From NCBI GenBank assembly GCA_963920525.1, contig OY986438.1, forward strand, positions 50,259,288 through 50,323,287: a stretch of 64,000 nt of DNA. Direction: 5' to 3'. The notes under the pieces were generated by a model. The model saw only the letters and a list, made by a program, of their open reading frames with translations. It made no database searches and was not told the origin of the DNA. The number at the start of each line of letters is the position of its first letter. Position 1 is the first letter of the stretch. This stretch comes from Dichetophora obliterata (Eukaryota > Arthropoda > Insecta > Diptera > Sciomyzidae). Position numbers and translations under genes: made by a program. This document shows positions 11,649-23,439 of the stretch, piece by piece.

Positions 11649-12690
11649 AATCTACACTATCATATAAAAGGATACTCACGAAATTTGATCCAGAATAAGC
11701 TCGGTAACCACTGAACCGATTTTGATAATTATTTTTTTATTCAATTTCTATGATAATTCCGATTGTCATAGCTTACCAAGGTTTTCGAAAAATCTATTCT
11801 TTAATTATTACAAAATCACGCAAAATCCTATCTTTGTCGCGTTCGCTTTTCTCAATACAACACGGCAGCCCTGTTGTGTAGTTGCTTTCAATTTTATTTT
11901 GCCCATATCACACGATGTTTGTTTGTACGACGATACAAATATTTGTTTGTTGCTTTTGTCCATATTACACGATGTTTGTTTTTACGTCAAATGGTATAAT
12001 TAGGTGCGTATAATTAAAAGCAAAAACAAAAGTTGTATTGAATGAACGCCGCACAGTGTTTTGATTTCATACATTCTCGTGGCAAAAATAATAAACATTG
12101 ACGGATTTTGATAAAATTCGGTACAGAGTCGTTTTTTAATCATATTAAGAAAATTCCAAAAATAGTGCATATCCGAGAAATACAACCCCTTCCTCCCGTA
12201 CAAACCCAAACTGGGAAACAGCAAATGTCGATATATTTTAATGAAATTTAATACGATGTCATCTTTTGGGCTTATTAACACAGTTTTTAAACATAGATAA
12301 ATATAGTACATCGATTCACTAACACTCCTTTCCCCCTTCGCCACCCGTACAATCCGAAACTGAAAAACATTCAAACATCAACAGATTTCATACAAATTTT
12401 GTACAACGTTTTATGTTTGGCTTATTAATACAATTTTAGAATATGATGTATATTGAGACTTAAATGACCACCATCCCCAACCCATCCACTTACCACCTCT
12501 TCCACCCCCACCCCAACAATGAACAAACTGAAAAAACGCACACATCTACAGATTTCGACTAAAGAAAAGTTAGAAAGGCTTTGTTTTTTTATGCAAGCTC
12601 ATAAACAATTACAACAACATTATTCTATCTAGCATTTTTAATTTTACAAAAATAAGAAAAAGTAATAAAAAAATACAGTACAGCGTATAC
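11649..12690. other. Possible Helitron-like 5' end, then unassigned sequence
   Basis: TCTATAATCTACACTATCA followed by CTGAACCGATTTTGATAA resembles the 5' ends of the Helitrons at 10.3 and 59.7 kb (TCTATAT..., then ACCGATTTGGATA). Several later phrases repeat loosely, such as CATATCACACGATGTTTG and CATATTACACGATGTTTG (about 11905 and 11960). There is no 3' terminus and no gene. Confidence 0.3.
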
Positions 12691-15330
12691 ACAGAAGTGA
12701 AACTTCTTAAAATTAAGGATATTAAAATTCACCAGTGGTCGAAATTCGACCTTTTCACTGTGACCTTCTACCTACACTGTGATATGAAATCGCTTTCTTT
12801 CTCAGATGAGTGTAGAAAAGTGTTAAAAAACGAATCTATTTCTGTTGTGGTATTAATTATTCTTATAACCTATTTCTGTTTTCAGTTTACCGACGACTTT
12901 TCATACAAAAATACGTTGTACTGAGAAAAGCTACAGTTTTCGAGATAACGGCAATAATTTTGATGTCATAATGAAAGGAATTTTTCAAAATTTACTGTTT
13001 GTAAGAAATTTTACAATCCCAATATATATTCGCACATGTTACATAAAAAATGCTCATTGTTGGGTATCTATAAAAGATAGCGAGAAATGTTAACATATTT
13101 TTTGTACATCTCAGCAATGTCTAAAATTTCCTCTTACACTGTGTTTTTCCATTTCTTATAGCTTAGCTTTTATTTAAGAAATTCTGTATTGAAAGCTCAT
13201 ATTTCAGGTCAAAGGTCACAAAAAGTATTTTGTGCACTACTTCTCCCTAATCTTATTAATTTGAAAGAAAACTTATCCAAATCGGTTGAGAACACGGGAG
13301 AAAATGGTACCGAACTATTTTTCCTACACCTGTTTATGTATAGATGAGAAACTTTTTTGAAAGAGACAGAGAGTATCTTAAAAGAATTACAATACAAAAT
13401 TTGCATAAAAATATTCTGCTTATTTAATATTTACTGTCATTGGTTCGTGCTTAAAATATGAGATATATGTCCGTAATTTGCTATTTTCGACGTGAAAAAA
13501 TTGCATATATTGTAGACAGATATATTATAGTTCATATCAAAAAATCTATGATCCCTAAGGGGATCAAATGTATGAACTGGTCCTATTGATTTTTTTCCCC
13601 CAACATTTCTTCTGAACACACCTATACTCCATCTGCCACCCTTCTGGTGGTCTCCATTTAAAAAACACACAAAATAGAAAATATCATTGCTCATGTACAC
13701 AAAAACGTGACGAGACTCTAAAAATTATTCGTGACGAGACTCTAAAAATTGTACTCTCAGTATCAAATCGCCGCCTAAGAAGTTTCACTTCAAAAATAGA
13801 AAAGCAAAGCAAAACAAAATAAAAAACCTCATTAAAAACATGTGTTATCGCTTTGTCATTATTGCTTTTTGCACTGATTTTAATTAAATTTTTTTTTTTT
13901 GGTTTTGCAAATTAAATTTTTATTTTATTTATTTTAACGTTCTTTTATTTATGTATTTATTTTTAAATAAAATTTCATTTTCGAGACACCTACTTGCTCT
14001 ACTATATCTTAATCAAACAATTTTGGAACCATATTTAAAGTATCTGCTGAAATAACCATTTGAAGCGACGAGGAGTGCGCCACTTATTTTGAAATGATGC
14101 TATTCCATATTTTTACTGAGTATTAGTTGGTCATAATTTATCTTTGCACAAATTTTTGCTTTTATAAAGCTTAACATATTTCTAATGCAGTGAGGTTTAT
14201 CTTTTATTTCGAGCCATACAGAGAAGATATCACATATTTTCATAGAGCATGTCTCATAAAGAACAAAATTTCGTCATTATTTGCAGGCAATTGCAGCTGG
14301 GACATACTTTCTTCGATAAAACATACTTTAAGCAAACTAAAGCAAAAAAATTTAGAATATACCTCGATGTACTTTTTTTATTCTCCTTCAAACTTTTAAA
14401 AGCACTATTTTTCACTTGAACAATCACTACGACTTTGAAAATGTCCGTAAAACGAAAATTGTAATCAAAACAAACCCCGAATAGTTTTCTTAGTTGCATT
14501 TGATAACAAGTTTTTAATATATGTTTCACTAATTAGGGTTTGTGCTTTAAAGTAACTTAATTAGAGGATTCGAAAGTTGAGCCAAAATTTAGGTTTTTTT
14601 TTCTAAACTATCAGTTTTTCTAACACCTGAATTTCAGAGCTCCGTGTAACCAAACGAAATAAAAAATTTTAAAAACCTTTGGGCTTCTTCTTAGTTGAAG
14701 TGTTTTCTATCAGAAAACAAAACTTTTTTAGGATTTTTCGGAAATTGATTTATTCCTATTTATGGCAAAAAGAAAACACTGTGCGCTGCCGTGTTGGCGA
14801 TATGTTCGGTAAGTTTACTTCAGCGTAATTTGCAATAACAAAATTGTAAGGGATTACACATGCGCAGCTTCCGGCACAAAAACATGGTGTGTATAGTGCG
14901 TATAATGCGTATTAGAGATTCGCATTACTAGATATAACAGTGGTTTAATTTTGTTTTTGTCAAGCAGTGTTTCAATTCAATTTAACAATTTACAACATTA
15001 AAAAAGCATTTATCATTAATGGATCTGAAATTTCTGTAAAGTTTAAAATAATTTTGTAATGGCAACTTCTTTTTGATACAATTACGCAATTTACTCGGTT
15101 TTTATTCAGGGTGGGTTCGTGGAAACGCTAAGACTAAACTTATAAATATACGATTTCAGTATATAAACGTCGTTCATTGAATGCTTTTAATTATTTATTA
15201 TCGTCGTGCACACAAACATGGTGTAAGTTGGGCATTTGCAAATGTTTTGAAATGAGTTGCAAGAATTGAGTTATAAGAATAAATTATGTCTTGCAACCTT
15301 GCCAGCCAGCTTTTCCCCACTTGATATTGT
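12691..15330. other. Unassigned AT-rich sequence with repeat-A fragment
   Basis: About 12870-12970 resembles the end of repeat A (ACGTTGTACTGAGAAAAGC, TTTTGATGTCATAATGA). At 13707-13754 a 24-bp unit beginning GTGACGAGACTC is present twice in tandem. The rest shows no supported gene. Confidence 0.4.
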
Positions 15331-15335
15331 GTTAG

Positions 15336-15870
15336 TCTATCTGTACGAATAGATAAAAGTGTTGTGACAATTCACGGATGTTTGACAACCACGTGAGTAC
15401 CACCGAACCGATTAAGACGATATATGAAGGTATTAAACGATTTGTTATTTCAACTAAATCGAAATATGCTATGTTAGACTTTCAACGCCCACTTTTCGCA
15501 AAAAATGCTATATTTCAGAAGATTTTGGTCGTATAAGACTACAATTTGGTAATTTAGTTTATATGGTTACTTTCGCTAACTTTACTAAAAATGGGCATGA
15601 CCCACTTTGGTTACGTCCACTTTTCGGGGGATAAGCGTGGAGTCAAGCAAAGCGCACTTAGTTAAAGCTAAATTGGGCTGGAATTCTGGTAGTCGATTTG
15701 TTTCGAGTACGATATGGTTTAGGTGAAAAAATTATGCCACACCCCAATTACCGCCCACAATTAAATAAAAAAGGTATATTTCGAACGGTTTTGGTCGTAT
15801 TAGACTTTAATTTTATAATATAGGTCATACGGTTACTTTCGGCAACTGTACTAAAAATGATGAATATGGG
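15336..15870 (+). mobile_element. Helitron-like fragment, same family as 10.3 kb
   Basis: It begins TCTATCTGTACGAATAGA, then ACCGAACCGATTAAGACG, like the Helitron 5' ends nearby. From 15500 to 15860 it matches the reverse complement of 10340-10650 (phrases GGTTACTTTCG, AATCGAC region, GGTCGTATTAGACTT). It is therefore the same family in the opposite orientation. The CTAG terminus is missing, so the 3' end is truncated. Confidence 0.6.
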
Positions 15871-16533
15871 CATTTCCAAACTGGCGTTAAGGACGATTTG
15901 TGCGAAGAAATATAAAAATAAAATGAAAAAGTCTAATTTATAAAAAGGTTTTCTTATATTTTCGTAGTAATTAAGTGGCACTACATTAAGTAAAAATTAT
16001 GACAACAAGCGACCCTAAGGATTAAAAGATATGGGCAAAAATATGTGCTGGCGTTACGTTACAAAAAACGGAAGTGATTTTTGACTGGGATTACATAACT
16101 TTCTGAATTGAGCAAGACGTTTTGTATACAACTTTTTTTAGAAGAATTTGAAATAATATAAATTTATTTTACAAGTGATTAATTTTAAAAATCTGCTCTG
16201 CTTTTTTTATTAGTCTTTTTTTATCTGGAGCTACGTTACTTAAATTTCCACTGTAGTTCAATTGTGTAATTAAATAATAAATTATTTCAGTAATTATGTA
16301 ATTTAGTAATTTAAAAAATTAATGTATTGTCCCCTCCGTGCCTCAACCATTTTTTCATTATCTCTAGCCAATGCTTTTCATTTTAAAACGTTTTTACTAG
16401 CTTCACTTCGTGTCTGTAACGTAAAAATCTTGTAATCCATTTTTAACCAACTTCCAGACAAGCTAGAGTTATGAAACTTAAAATAAAGCTCAGAACTGGA
16501 TGACAACACAATAATCACTTACTTTATTGTCTG
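15871..16533. other. Unassigned sequence
   Basis: No supported gene or bounded repeat was found here. Confidence 0.4.
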
Positions 16534-16535
16534 TA

Positions 16536-16892
16536 CACGGAGAAAAGTGTTTGCTAAATTTGTATTGCGGTTAAGCAAAACTTGCACTTGATTTTCAGCC
16601 ACTTCAAAATTATGCTAAATTTAAGCAAAAACTAAGCAAACGATGCTATTTCAATTTATAATAACTAAGCAAATACTTGCTTCAATTAAGCAGAAATTTG
16701 CCTTTACATTGTATAATAACTTAGCAAAATTTTGCTTGAATTTAATCAAAATTTTGCTTTTTCCTAAATACATGAGGAGTAATTGAAATTGAGCAATCTT
16801 TTTCTAAAATCACACCGTTATTGAGCAAAGTTTTGCTGATTTGCTTTTAAGCAAAACATTTGCTTGATTAAGGCAAATTAATTTTCTCCGTG
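16536..16892. mobile_element. TA-flanked MITE, CACGGAGA family, complete copy
   Basis: The ends are CACGGAGAAAA (16536) and TTTTCTCCGTG (ending 16892), each flanked by TA, the target duplication of Tc1/mariner-type transposons. The interior is full of AAGCAAA, TTTGCTT and CTAAGCAAAT motifs, which form many small inverted pairs. There is no open frame. Related pieces lie at 22369-23216, 25397 onward and 34115-34299. Confidence 0.75.
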
Positions 16893-17348
16893 TAGGGCGC
16901 TTGCTTTATGGGCATTATTTTTAATATTTATAGAACTAATTCGGTTTCTTTAAAAAATTCTTCTGTCACCTTCAGTCGCGAATTTTTTTAAAAATTATAA
17001 TTTTGAAATTTTTTGACTGAATTCAAACAATTTTTTATAAATTTTGATTGATAAATGAGTGTAAAAAATGTTGTGTTTGCTATAAAAAGTGTGGAAAAAA
17101 GTAAACAAATAAAAAATAAAATAAAGTTATACAGAAAAAATTGCAATAGTCAAAGAGACAACCACACAACGCAAGCGACGCCTAGAGAAGGGGAAGCACA
17201 TCCATTGATACAGGTAGATGAAGAAATTCCCCGAAAATGGACAAGAACCAGAGCAAGTAAATGCATCGCAATTTAAGAAAAGACAAAAAATTTGACAAAG
17301 ACTACAAATCAGAAAATAATTATTTATTTAAAAAAAAGTTTTTAATAT
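16893..17348. other. Unassigned sequence
   Basis: A 73-codon open frame (17055-17276) lies here. It has no recognisable similarity, and I do not call it a gene. Confidence 0.35.
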
Positions 17349-17658
17349 AACACGTTTTTAAAACGAACTAAAAACTATAAAATAATTTCTTCTAGAGTGC
17401 GGCTTTTAGTTCTCTTAAAAATGTGGGGCGCATGCTTAAGAGATTATTAACACTGCATCACTAACTTTAGCGTTTCTAATGCGATACATGTGTGACGAAC
17501 TAAAAATCAAATATAAAAAATTAATTCTTTAATTAAAAAAATATTTAAAATGCAGGGTTAATATTCTCTATAGCATGCACCCACGTTTTTAGGAGAACTA
17601 AGGGCCACACTCTAGGAGAAATTATTTTATACTTTTTAGCACGTTTCAAAAACGTGTT
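17349..17658. mobile_element. Fold-back element with about 110-bp inverted arms
   Basis: The left arm (17349-17458) and the reversed right arm (17550-17658) share AACACGTTTTT, then CTATAAAATAATTTCT, then TAGAGTGxGGC, and end in CTGCAT. By eye the arms are roughly 80-85% identical over about 110 bp, around a loop of about 90 bp. The single strand would form a long hairpin. No coding sequence was seen. Confidence 0.7.
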
Positions 17659-18410
17659 ACATTAAAAAAATTTTTTACTTAAATAATTATTACTAAAACA
17701 AAAAACTTACGAAACATTTACTAAACATTTACGAAAAAAAAACTACATTTCTGAAACAGTGTGGACGATTTGACCTTCAACGTAAATGAATTTATGTATA
17801 AATTACTTAAATTAATAATATTAAAATGGTTATCTTAGATAAAATCATAAGAGAATAAGTTTTTAATAAGATGTAATTTTTTGGTCACGGTAGACTTTTT
17901 TTGGAAATGACCATATATAAAAATTTTTTGGCGAACAGCATAAAAATTCATTTATAGCAGCAAGGCGGTCTGCAGCAGGACAACGTCTGCCGACTAATAC
18001 TAATAAGCACTAAGAATGCTGCATATATCAAAAGGTTCTGATCGTCATGCATTGATGTTTCAAAAGGAAACTTCTGGCATGTGTTTTGTTCGAATGCCAA
18101 TTTACACACTTTCACAAATTCACAAACCGATCATAAAAAATTCATTGAATTGGGTCAGGACAACGACTGTTGGGTCCACTTTAAATATATAGATAGATAA
18201 GGAAATAGATTAAGACATGGATTAATGTGTATAATTTTAGAATGATCTAAAATATTTAAAAAAAAATTTCACAGAAATTATTTCTTAAACTATATTTAAA
18301 AATGTTTTCTACAGAAATTAGTTTTTATGCTGTAGAATATTGTAAAAAAATATAACAACAACATTTTAAGCAAATTAATTTTCATCAAAAAATCATAGGG
18401 GGAGGGGACA
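17659..18410. other. Unassigned sequence with possible Helitron end
   Basis: Near 18130-18195, the minus strand reads TCTATCTATATATTTAAAG and then GACCCAACAGTCGTTGTCC, resembling a Helitron 5' end. About 17965-18000 holds a related phrase (GGACAACGTCTGCCGAC). The two may be ends of a short degraded element. No gene was found. Confidence 0.3.
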
Positions 18411-18419
18411 GGTGGCCTA

Positions 18420-18838
18420 TGATTTTTAATGATAGAAACTGTTTATGTGTCAAAATGAAGCAATTTTTACAGGTAAATGAAGTTATATGAAAGAGTAGGG
18501 AAAATAAAAGTAAAAAAAAAATTGTGCAACAAAACCAACTTTTTGCCTATTTTTGAGTACAAATTAGTTATTTTACAGGTTTTTTGAAAACAATATAAAA
18601 CATTGCATTGGTGAGGTATCGGTTAACCTTTTCTCATTTTCCCAATTTACTTAATTGAACTTCCAGACAAAGAAATTTTGATGAAAATCGATTTGAAAAT
18701 GGCGGAGATATTTGCATGCTAAGTCAATACTTGAAATTTCAATCGTTTTATTCTCATTCTGAGGCTTAAGAAAATGCGTTATACTGAGAAAATCTATAGT
18801 TTATGAGATATCGCAATAATTTTGATGTCATAATAACG
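18420..18838 (-). repeat. Dispersed repeat A, uninterrupted copy
   Basis: This copy, reversed, runs through all three pieces of repeat A found at 8.6, 10.1 and 11.5 kb without the two insertions. It therefore serves as the empty-site reference for both. A short relative follows at 18900-19000 (GCGTTGTACTGAGAAAATC, GGTGTCATACAAACGGAC). Confidence 0.7.
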
Positions 18839-19030
18839 GGATGTGCTTAAACATACATACTATCCATACAAAATATTAAAAAAATTCATTTACGGTTATT
18901 TTTATTAAACAACGACTTTTTATACAAAAATGCGTTGTACTGAGAAAATCTATAGTATACGAGATATAGCCAAAAGTTTGGTGTCATACAAACGGACTTT
19001 TTTAAAATTTAAGTAGAATATACATTTAGA

Positions 19031-19172
19031 AAGCTTCTGGAGAACATAAGCCGTTCGGAGTCGGCATAAAACACGTAGGTCCAGTTCTCGGTCATTTGTG
19101 ATCAAACATTTAACAACACGCACAACACGATTGATCAATAGCAGCTAGGTCAAAGTTCTTCCAAGGGCTGAA
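19031..19172 (+). repeat. Dispersed repeat with GCCGTTCGGAGTCGGC, copy 1
   Basis: It matches 36778-36915 in the same orientation, with shared phrases TTGTGATCAAACATTTAA and TTGATCAATAG. I recognise the GCCGTTCGGAGTCGGC phrase from memory as common in fly genomes, and the repeat is probably a LINE 3' region. That family assignment is from memory and unverified. There is no coding content. Confidence 0.6.
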
Positions 19173-19489
19173 ATGGCCAGTTTATTTTTTATTTTTATAC
19201 ATTTAGAATATATGTTAAAAAATTACTTGTTTGAATTACAAATTTTAAAAATTTTGTACCCAAATTTGTTTACAACCTTGTTATGCAGGTTGCGTTCGTG
19301 ATTTCGGCACAAACAAACTAACACCATAACATAAACAGCTACATAAAATGCATATGTTTTTCTCATGCAAAAATCTGCATTTTTTCTTCTTATACTTTGC
19401 TATTTTGTGACTTTATTAAAGAAGTCACAAAATCCCAAAGTTAGATACTCGTTTTATGCGTCCCATAACTTATACTTTTGCATATATTT

Positions 19490-20195
19490 TATCTTTGTAC
19501 GATGAATATTAAAGGCTGTAGGTGTTCTCCAAAGTGTCCAACTAAAATCATTATATGTTCTTGAAAAAATTTGTGAAAATGACACCCAGACAAACTGTGC
19601 TGTAAGACGTAATTCAAACGTAACGTCAAAACCGTTTGGAAACACTTGGAAAAGACTAGATACAAAAAGAAGCTTGATGTATGAGTGCCACACGAGTTAA
19701 CGCAAAAACCTACGAGCCGAATTTCCATTTTACGATAACGTAAAGTGAAAATGGTAATGGTCGAATCGCGGTAAGCCAACGCAAGCGGTGTCCAAGCCAG
19801 TATTGACGATCAGGTAGATTTTGGTTTGTGTTAGGTGTGTTTGCCGTGGAATCATCTAATGTGAGCTGCTCCCCTACAGCCAAACTCTTAATTTGGACCT
19901 GTACTGCACACAATTGGAACGTCTGAAGGAAGCAATCGTCCAGAAGCGGCCAGTTTTGGAAAATAGGAGAGAAATAGTGAATCGCCAGAAGCTCCGGGAG
20001 CTTGGTTTTAAGGTTCTTATGTGTCCACCTTGTAGTACGGTCCTTGCACTAAGTGATAACCAACTGTTCCTGTCTATGGCGAATACTTTGCTGATAAAAC
20101 ATTCGCCTCAAGAGAATCATTCGCTTGTGAGCATCAAGAATAAAAAAATACCTTCAAAATCGCAACAAGTTATTGAAAAAACTGTGCATATTTGA
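19490..20195 (+). pseudogene. Decayed mariner transposase lacking its centre
   Basis: Pieces of a mariner transposase can be read in order with stops and shifts. These are a helix-turn-helix-like remnant near 19570-19690, FYDNVK and GKPTQAVSKPVLTIR (19720-19815), and CELLPYSQTLNLDLYCTQLE (about 19860-19920). The last part is LKEAIVQKRPVLENRREIVN directly joined to RQKLRELGFKVLMCPP. The join skips about 14 residues that normally hold the second catalytic Asp (the HQDNARPH region). The third region is altered too (VLALSDNQLFLSMAN). The copy cannot encode an active enzyme. The family is clear; its subfamily (mauritiana or irritans type) is not settled. Confidence 0.8.
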
Positions 20196-20640
20196 ACTTA
20201 ATCGGTCCATTATTATTAAGCTAAATAAAGCCTTTTATTTCAAGAAAAATAAAATTTGCTTGATATAACAATTAAATGCTATAAATCAATCAATTACTTA
20301 ACGTTTACGTTTTCACCAACGTTTTGAACGTAGTCAATTTCTCAAAATGATTGTATAAAAATTAATACGATCAAACTTTTCGTGTCGGAAATATATCCTG
20401 CAGCCTATGTTAGTGAAGCTATGTTCTTTAACCCTGGATGTGCTTTGCTAGTCGAATAGACTAACAATGGTTATATTAGTTGTGTTTTCTTTGAATGTAG
20501 TCATTAATATTTTTGTTCAAAACACAACATTTAAAAAAAAATATTACATGTTTTGTTTAATAATTTATATTATTGTAATATATCAAAAAACCTCAACTTT
20601 ATTTTTGTATTTATTTGTTTGTATTTATTTCACTTAAATT
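20196..20640. other. Unassigned sequence
   Basis: No supported feature was found here. Confidence 0.35.
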
Positions 20641-20675
20641 AGTACAGTAAGATGTATGAAGGTCTTTTAGCGTAC

Positions 20676-20835
20676 AACAATTTAAAAACATTATAATCAA
20701 CAAAAAACATACAATAACGCTTAAAGCTAATAATAAAAATTTAACAATTTAAAAATTAAAATTTTAGCTTAAAACAAATGTTGAAATTTAAAAACATAAT
20801 AATCAACAAAACACATAAAATAGAGCTTAAGGCTT
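20676..20835 (+). repeat. Tandem duplication, about 107-bp unit
   Basis: AATTTAAAAACATTATAATC (about 20680) recurs as AATTTAAAAACATAATAATC (about 20787). In each case ACATA...GAGCTTAA-type sequence follows. This is a simple two-copy tandem repeat without coding content. Confidence 0.5.
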
Positions 20836-22366
20836 ACAACTTAAATTTAACAAAGCAAACCAGAAAGAAAGATTTTATCATAGCTAGGCAAAGAAGGAGG
20901 AAAGGAAGTAAATAAAGCAGTATAAAAGAGAGGTGGAAAATTAGGGGTTAGAGAAGTAGGCAGTAATTGATAGCTTAAATTTGTTTCATTTGCAGAAAAT
21001 GGTTGCAATACCGATGCACATCCAGGGTTAAAATCTACATTCACGATTTTTCTGCAAACGCTCAATAAAAATAAAAATATATCTTTTTTCGTTTAAGCAA
21101 GCCCAAATAACATTAAAAAAATATGGCTTAATGTGGCTTAATGTTATCTGAAAACTGTGGTCAATTGTTAGCTTGTGTTATACTGCAAAGTAATTAAAAA
21201 AAGAATCTTGAAACACATGTTTGCATACACGAAAAGTTGAGTAAAAACATGTCGTGAACAAGTATTTTGTCGTTGTAGTTTCTTTACGTACCCACTGCAC
21301 GCAGCTTAATTGAATTGAAAAAAAATTGTCGTGCCCATTAGATATGCAGTTTGTTGCACAGACACCATTTTCAAAAATAATTTAGTCAAGTTGGCTTTGA
21401 TATTCACATCAGGCAGCATCCGGTGTATTTGACACTTTTGTGTCGATATGCTGTAGTATCCTTTTATAGAAACAGGTGTAAGAACCATTTCAGCATCGTT
21501 GGTCATTTTGTAGTATTGATTTTTTTGTTTTAGTTTTATCAAAGCCTGGAGTTGTTCCGAGTTTTCCCAGTGGTAAACCATAAACTGTCATGTCGGTTGG
21601 TATAACAAGCTTTGTTTTTGAAACTTCTGTCAGTGTGCTTCTGTAAATGAATATGCTGCTCCGATTTCGAAAGCATTGCATTGAGAGCCAGCAGTGACGT
21701 AGCTACTAGGGGGCATCAAGGCATAAATTTGTTTACCATTTAAATTTCTACATAAAAAAAAAACATCATTGCTACCAAGTAAACTACTAGTAACACCATT
21801 TTGAGATTATATTTTAGTCTGATTGTATATTAGATTGAAGCTCTTCTTGTCCGTAGAACATATAAATTTTCCATCATCAACATAAAACTCTGGGATAGCC
21901 TTTAATTTAAACTAAAAATTCCATTTAATATAACAAAAACAAAGATGCAGCCAGTTCAGTTCCCTAGGTGTTCCTACTTTAATTATTCTTAAGGATCTTT
22001 TTATTTTATAAATTTCTACATATTCCTATTTGACAAGAAACTTTAAAAAAATTAATTGCATTTCGTGTTAAACCAAGTTCTATTAGTTTTTTAATCATTA
22101 GTATCAAATTTTCTGAGTCAAAAAGCTTTTAAAAAATCAATTGCCAGACATGCCACATAATTTTTCTATCTATATATTTGTAGATAAATTCAGTATGATT
22201 TAGACAAGCAAATAGAGTGTTTGCATTTTCTGTACACCCGAAATGGTTAACATTAATTTTAGTATATTATTAATTGTTATTATTTGTTATTATTTGTAAT
22301 TATAAAAATTTATTTAGCCTGTTCAACAGATGGTCTTAAATATTTTATCGATAATACAAGGCTTAG
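20836..22366. other. Unassigned sequence, possible hAT-type terminus
   Basis: Minus-strand open frames over 21306-21681 have no recognised family. CAGTGACGTAGCTACTAGGG at about 21692 resembles a widespread hAT-type terminal repeat (CAGTGGCGTAGCTAGG), but no partner end was found. Confidence 0.3.
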
Positions 22367-22368
22367 TA

Positions 22369-23216
22369 CACGGAGATAATTATTTTGCTTGAAACAAGCA
22401 AAACAGCAATTCTTTGTTCAATCATTGTGTGATTTTAGAAAAATATCGCTAAATTGAAATCACTTCTATGTATTTAGGAAAAAGCAAAATATATTCAAAT
22501 ATTATATTAAGTTATAATAAACTGCAAAAGCAAATTTCTGCTTAATTCAAGCAAATATTTGCTAAGTTATTATAAACTCAAAAAGCAATTTTAACTCAAT
22601 TGAAGCAAATATTTGCTAAGTTATTATAAACTCAAATAGCAATTTTTACTAAACTGAAGCAAATATTTGTTAAGTTATTATAAACTCGAAAAGCAAGTTT
22701 TTATGAAATTTAAGCAAATTTCTCTTAAATACACGAGCACATGTTTGTTCTTAATGAAGAAAATTAGGCGAAGATTAGTTATCCATGGTCGAATGGATAA
22801 GTCCATGCACTTACACTCACGCGACCGAGGTTCAAGTCTCCGGATAATGGTAATTTTTCAATTTAATTAAATGTTAATAACTATTTCACTTCAAAAATAT
22901 GCTAGATTTCAGCAAAAACGAATCAAAATTTGTTATTCCAATTTATAATAACTAAGCAAATAATTGCTTTCAATTCAGTAGAAATTTGCTTTTGCAGTTT
23001 ATAAAAACTTAACAAAATTTTGCTTGAATGTAATATAAATGTTGCTAAGTTATTATAAACTAGAATTTCAGCTTGAAACGAGAATTTCAGCCACTTCAAA
23101 ATTATGCTAGATTTCAGCAAAAACTAATCAAAATTTGCTATTCCAGTTTATAATACTCTTAGCAAAATTTTGATTAAATTCTAGCCAAACCAAATTGAAA
23201 CCAAAAAATTTCAGTG
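22369..23216. mobile_element. TA-flanked MITE of the CACGGAGA group with insert
   Basis: The left end is CACGGAGATAATTATTTTGC after TA (22367-22368). The right end is AAATTTCAGTG followed by TA (23217-23218). The interior has repeated GCAAATATTTGCTAAGTTAT-type units about 60 bp apart (22540-22690). A tRNA-like sequence sits inside at 22778-22850. The right end (CACTGAAA when reversed) differs from the left, so this could be two related elements joined. Confidence 0.55.
22778..22850 (+). pseudogene. tRNA-like sequence (tRNA pseudogene or SINE head)
   Basis: TTATCC (22779-22784) pairs with GGATAA (22842-22847) as an acceptor-like stem, over tRNA length. TGGTCGAATGG fits a pol III A box and GGTTCAAGTCT a B box. 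The D and T arms pair imperfectly, and no proper anticodon stem forms, so it is unlikely to be a working tRNA. Confidence 0.4.
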
Positions 23217-23242
23217 TACTAGAACGATACTAATGGGCAGAG

Positions 23243-23423
23243 GCAAGGCTCATTTATAAGTTTGTGGCACTTGAGAGCGAACTCGGTTAAACTGTCAGAA
23301 TGGATGAAAAGAAATGAAGAAAATGAATTCTTAGAACAAGGAAAAGCACAGTGAAAGTTCGAGCAAAGGTGGGAAAAAGAGTGCATTTCTCTCAAGTGCC
23401 ACAACCTTATAAATGAACCTTGC
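23243..23423. repeat. Hairpin element with 35-bp inverted ends
   Basis: 23243-23277 and the reverse of 23389-23423 agree at 33 of 35 positions (GCAAGG...ACTTGAGAG). CAGAG borders both sides and may be a 5-bp target duplication. The 181-bp block has no coding content, so it is a small MITE-like hairpin. Confidence 0.65.
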
Positions 23424-23439
23424 AGAGATAAGCTAAAAA

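Noticed and set aside
21306..21681. Retrotransposon protease or pol fragment on the minus strand
   Set aside because: Phrases such as TEVSKTKLVIPTDMTVYGLP look protein-like, but no catalytic motif or neighbouring domain supports a family.
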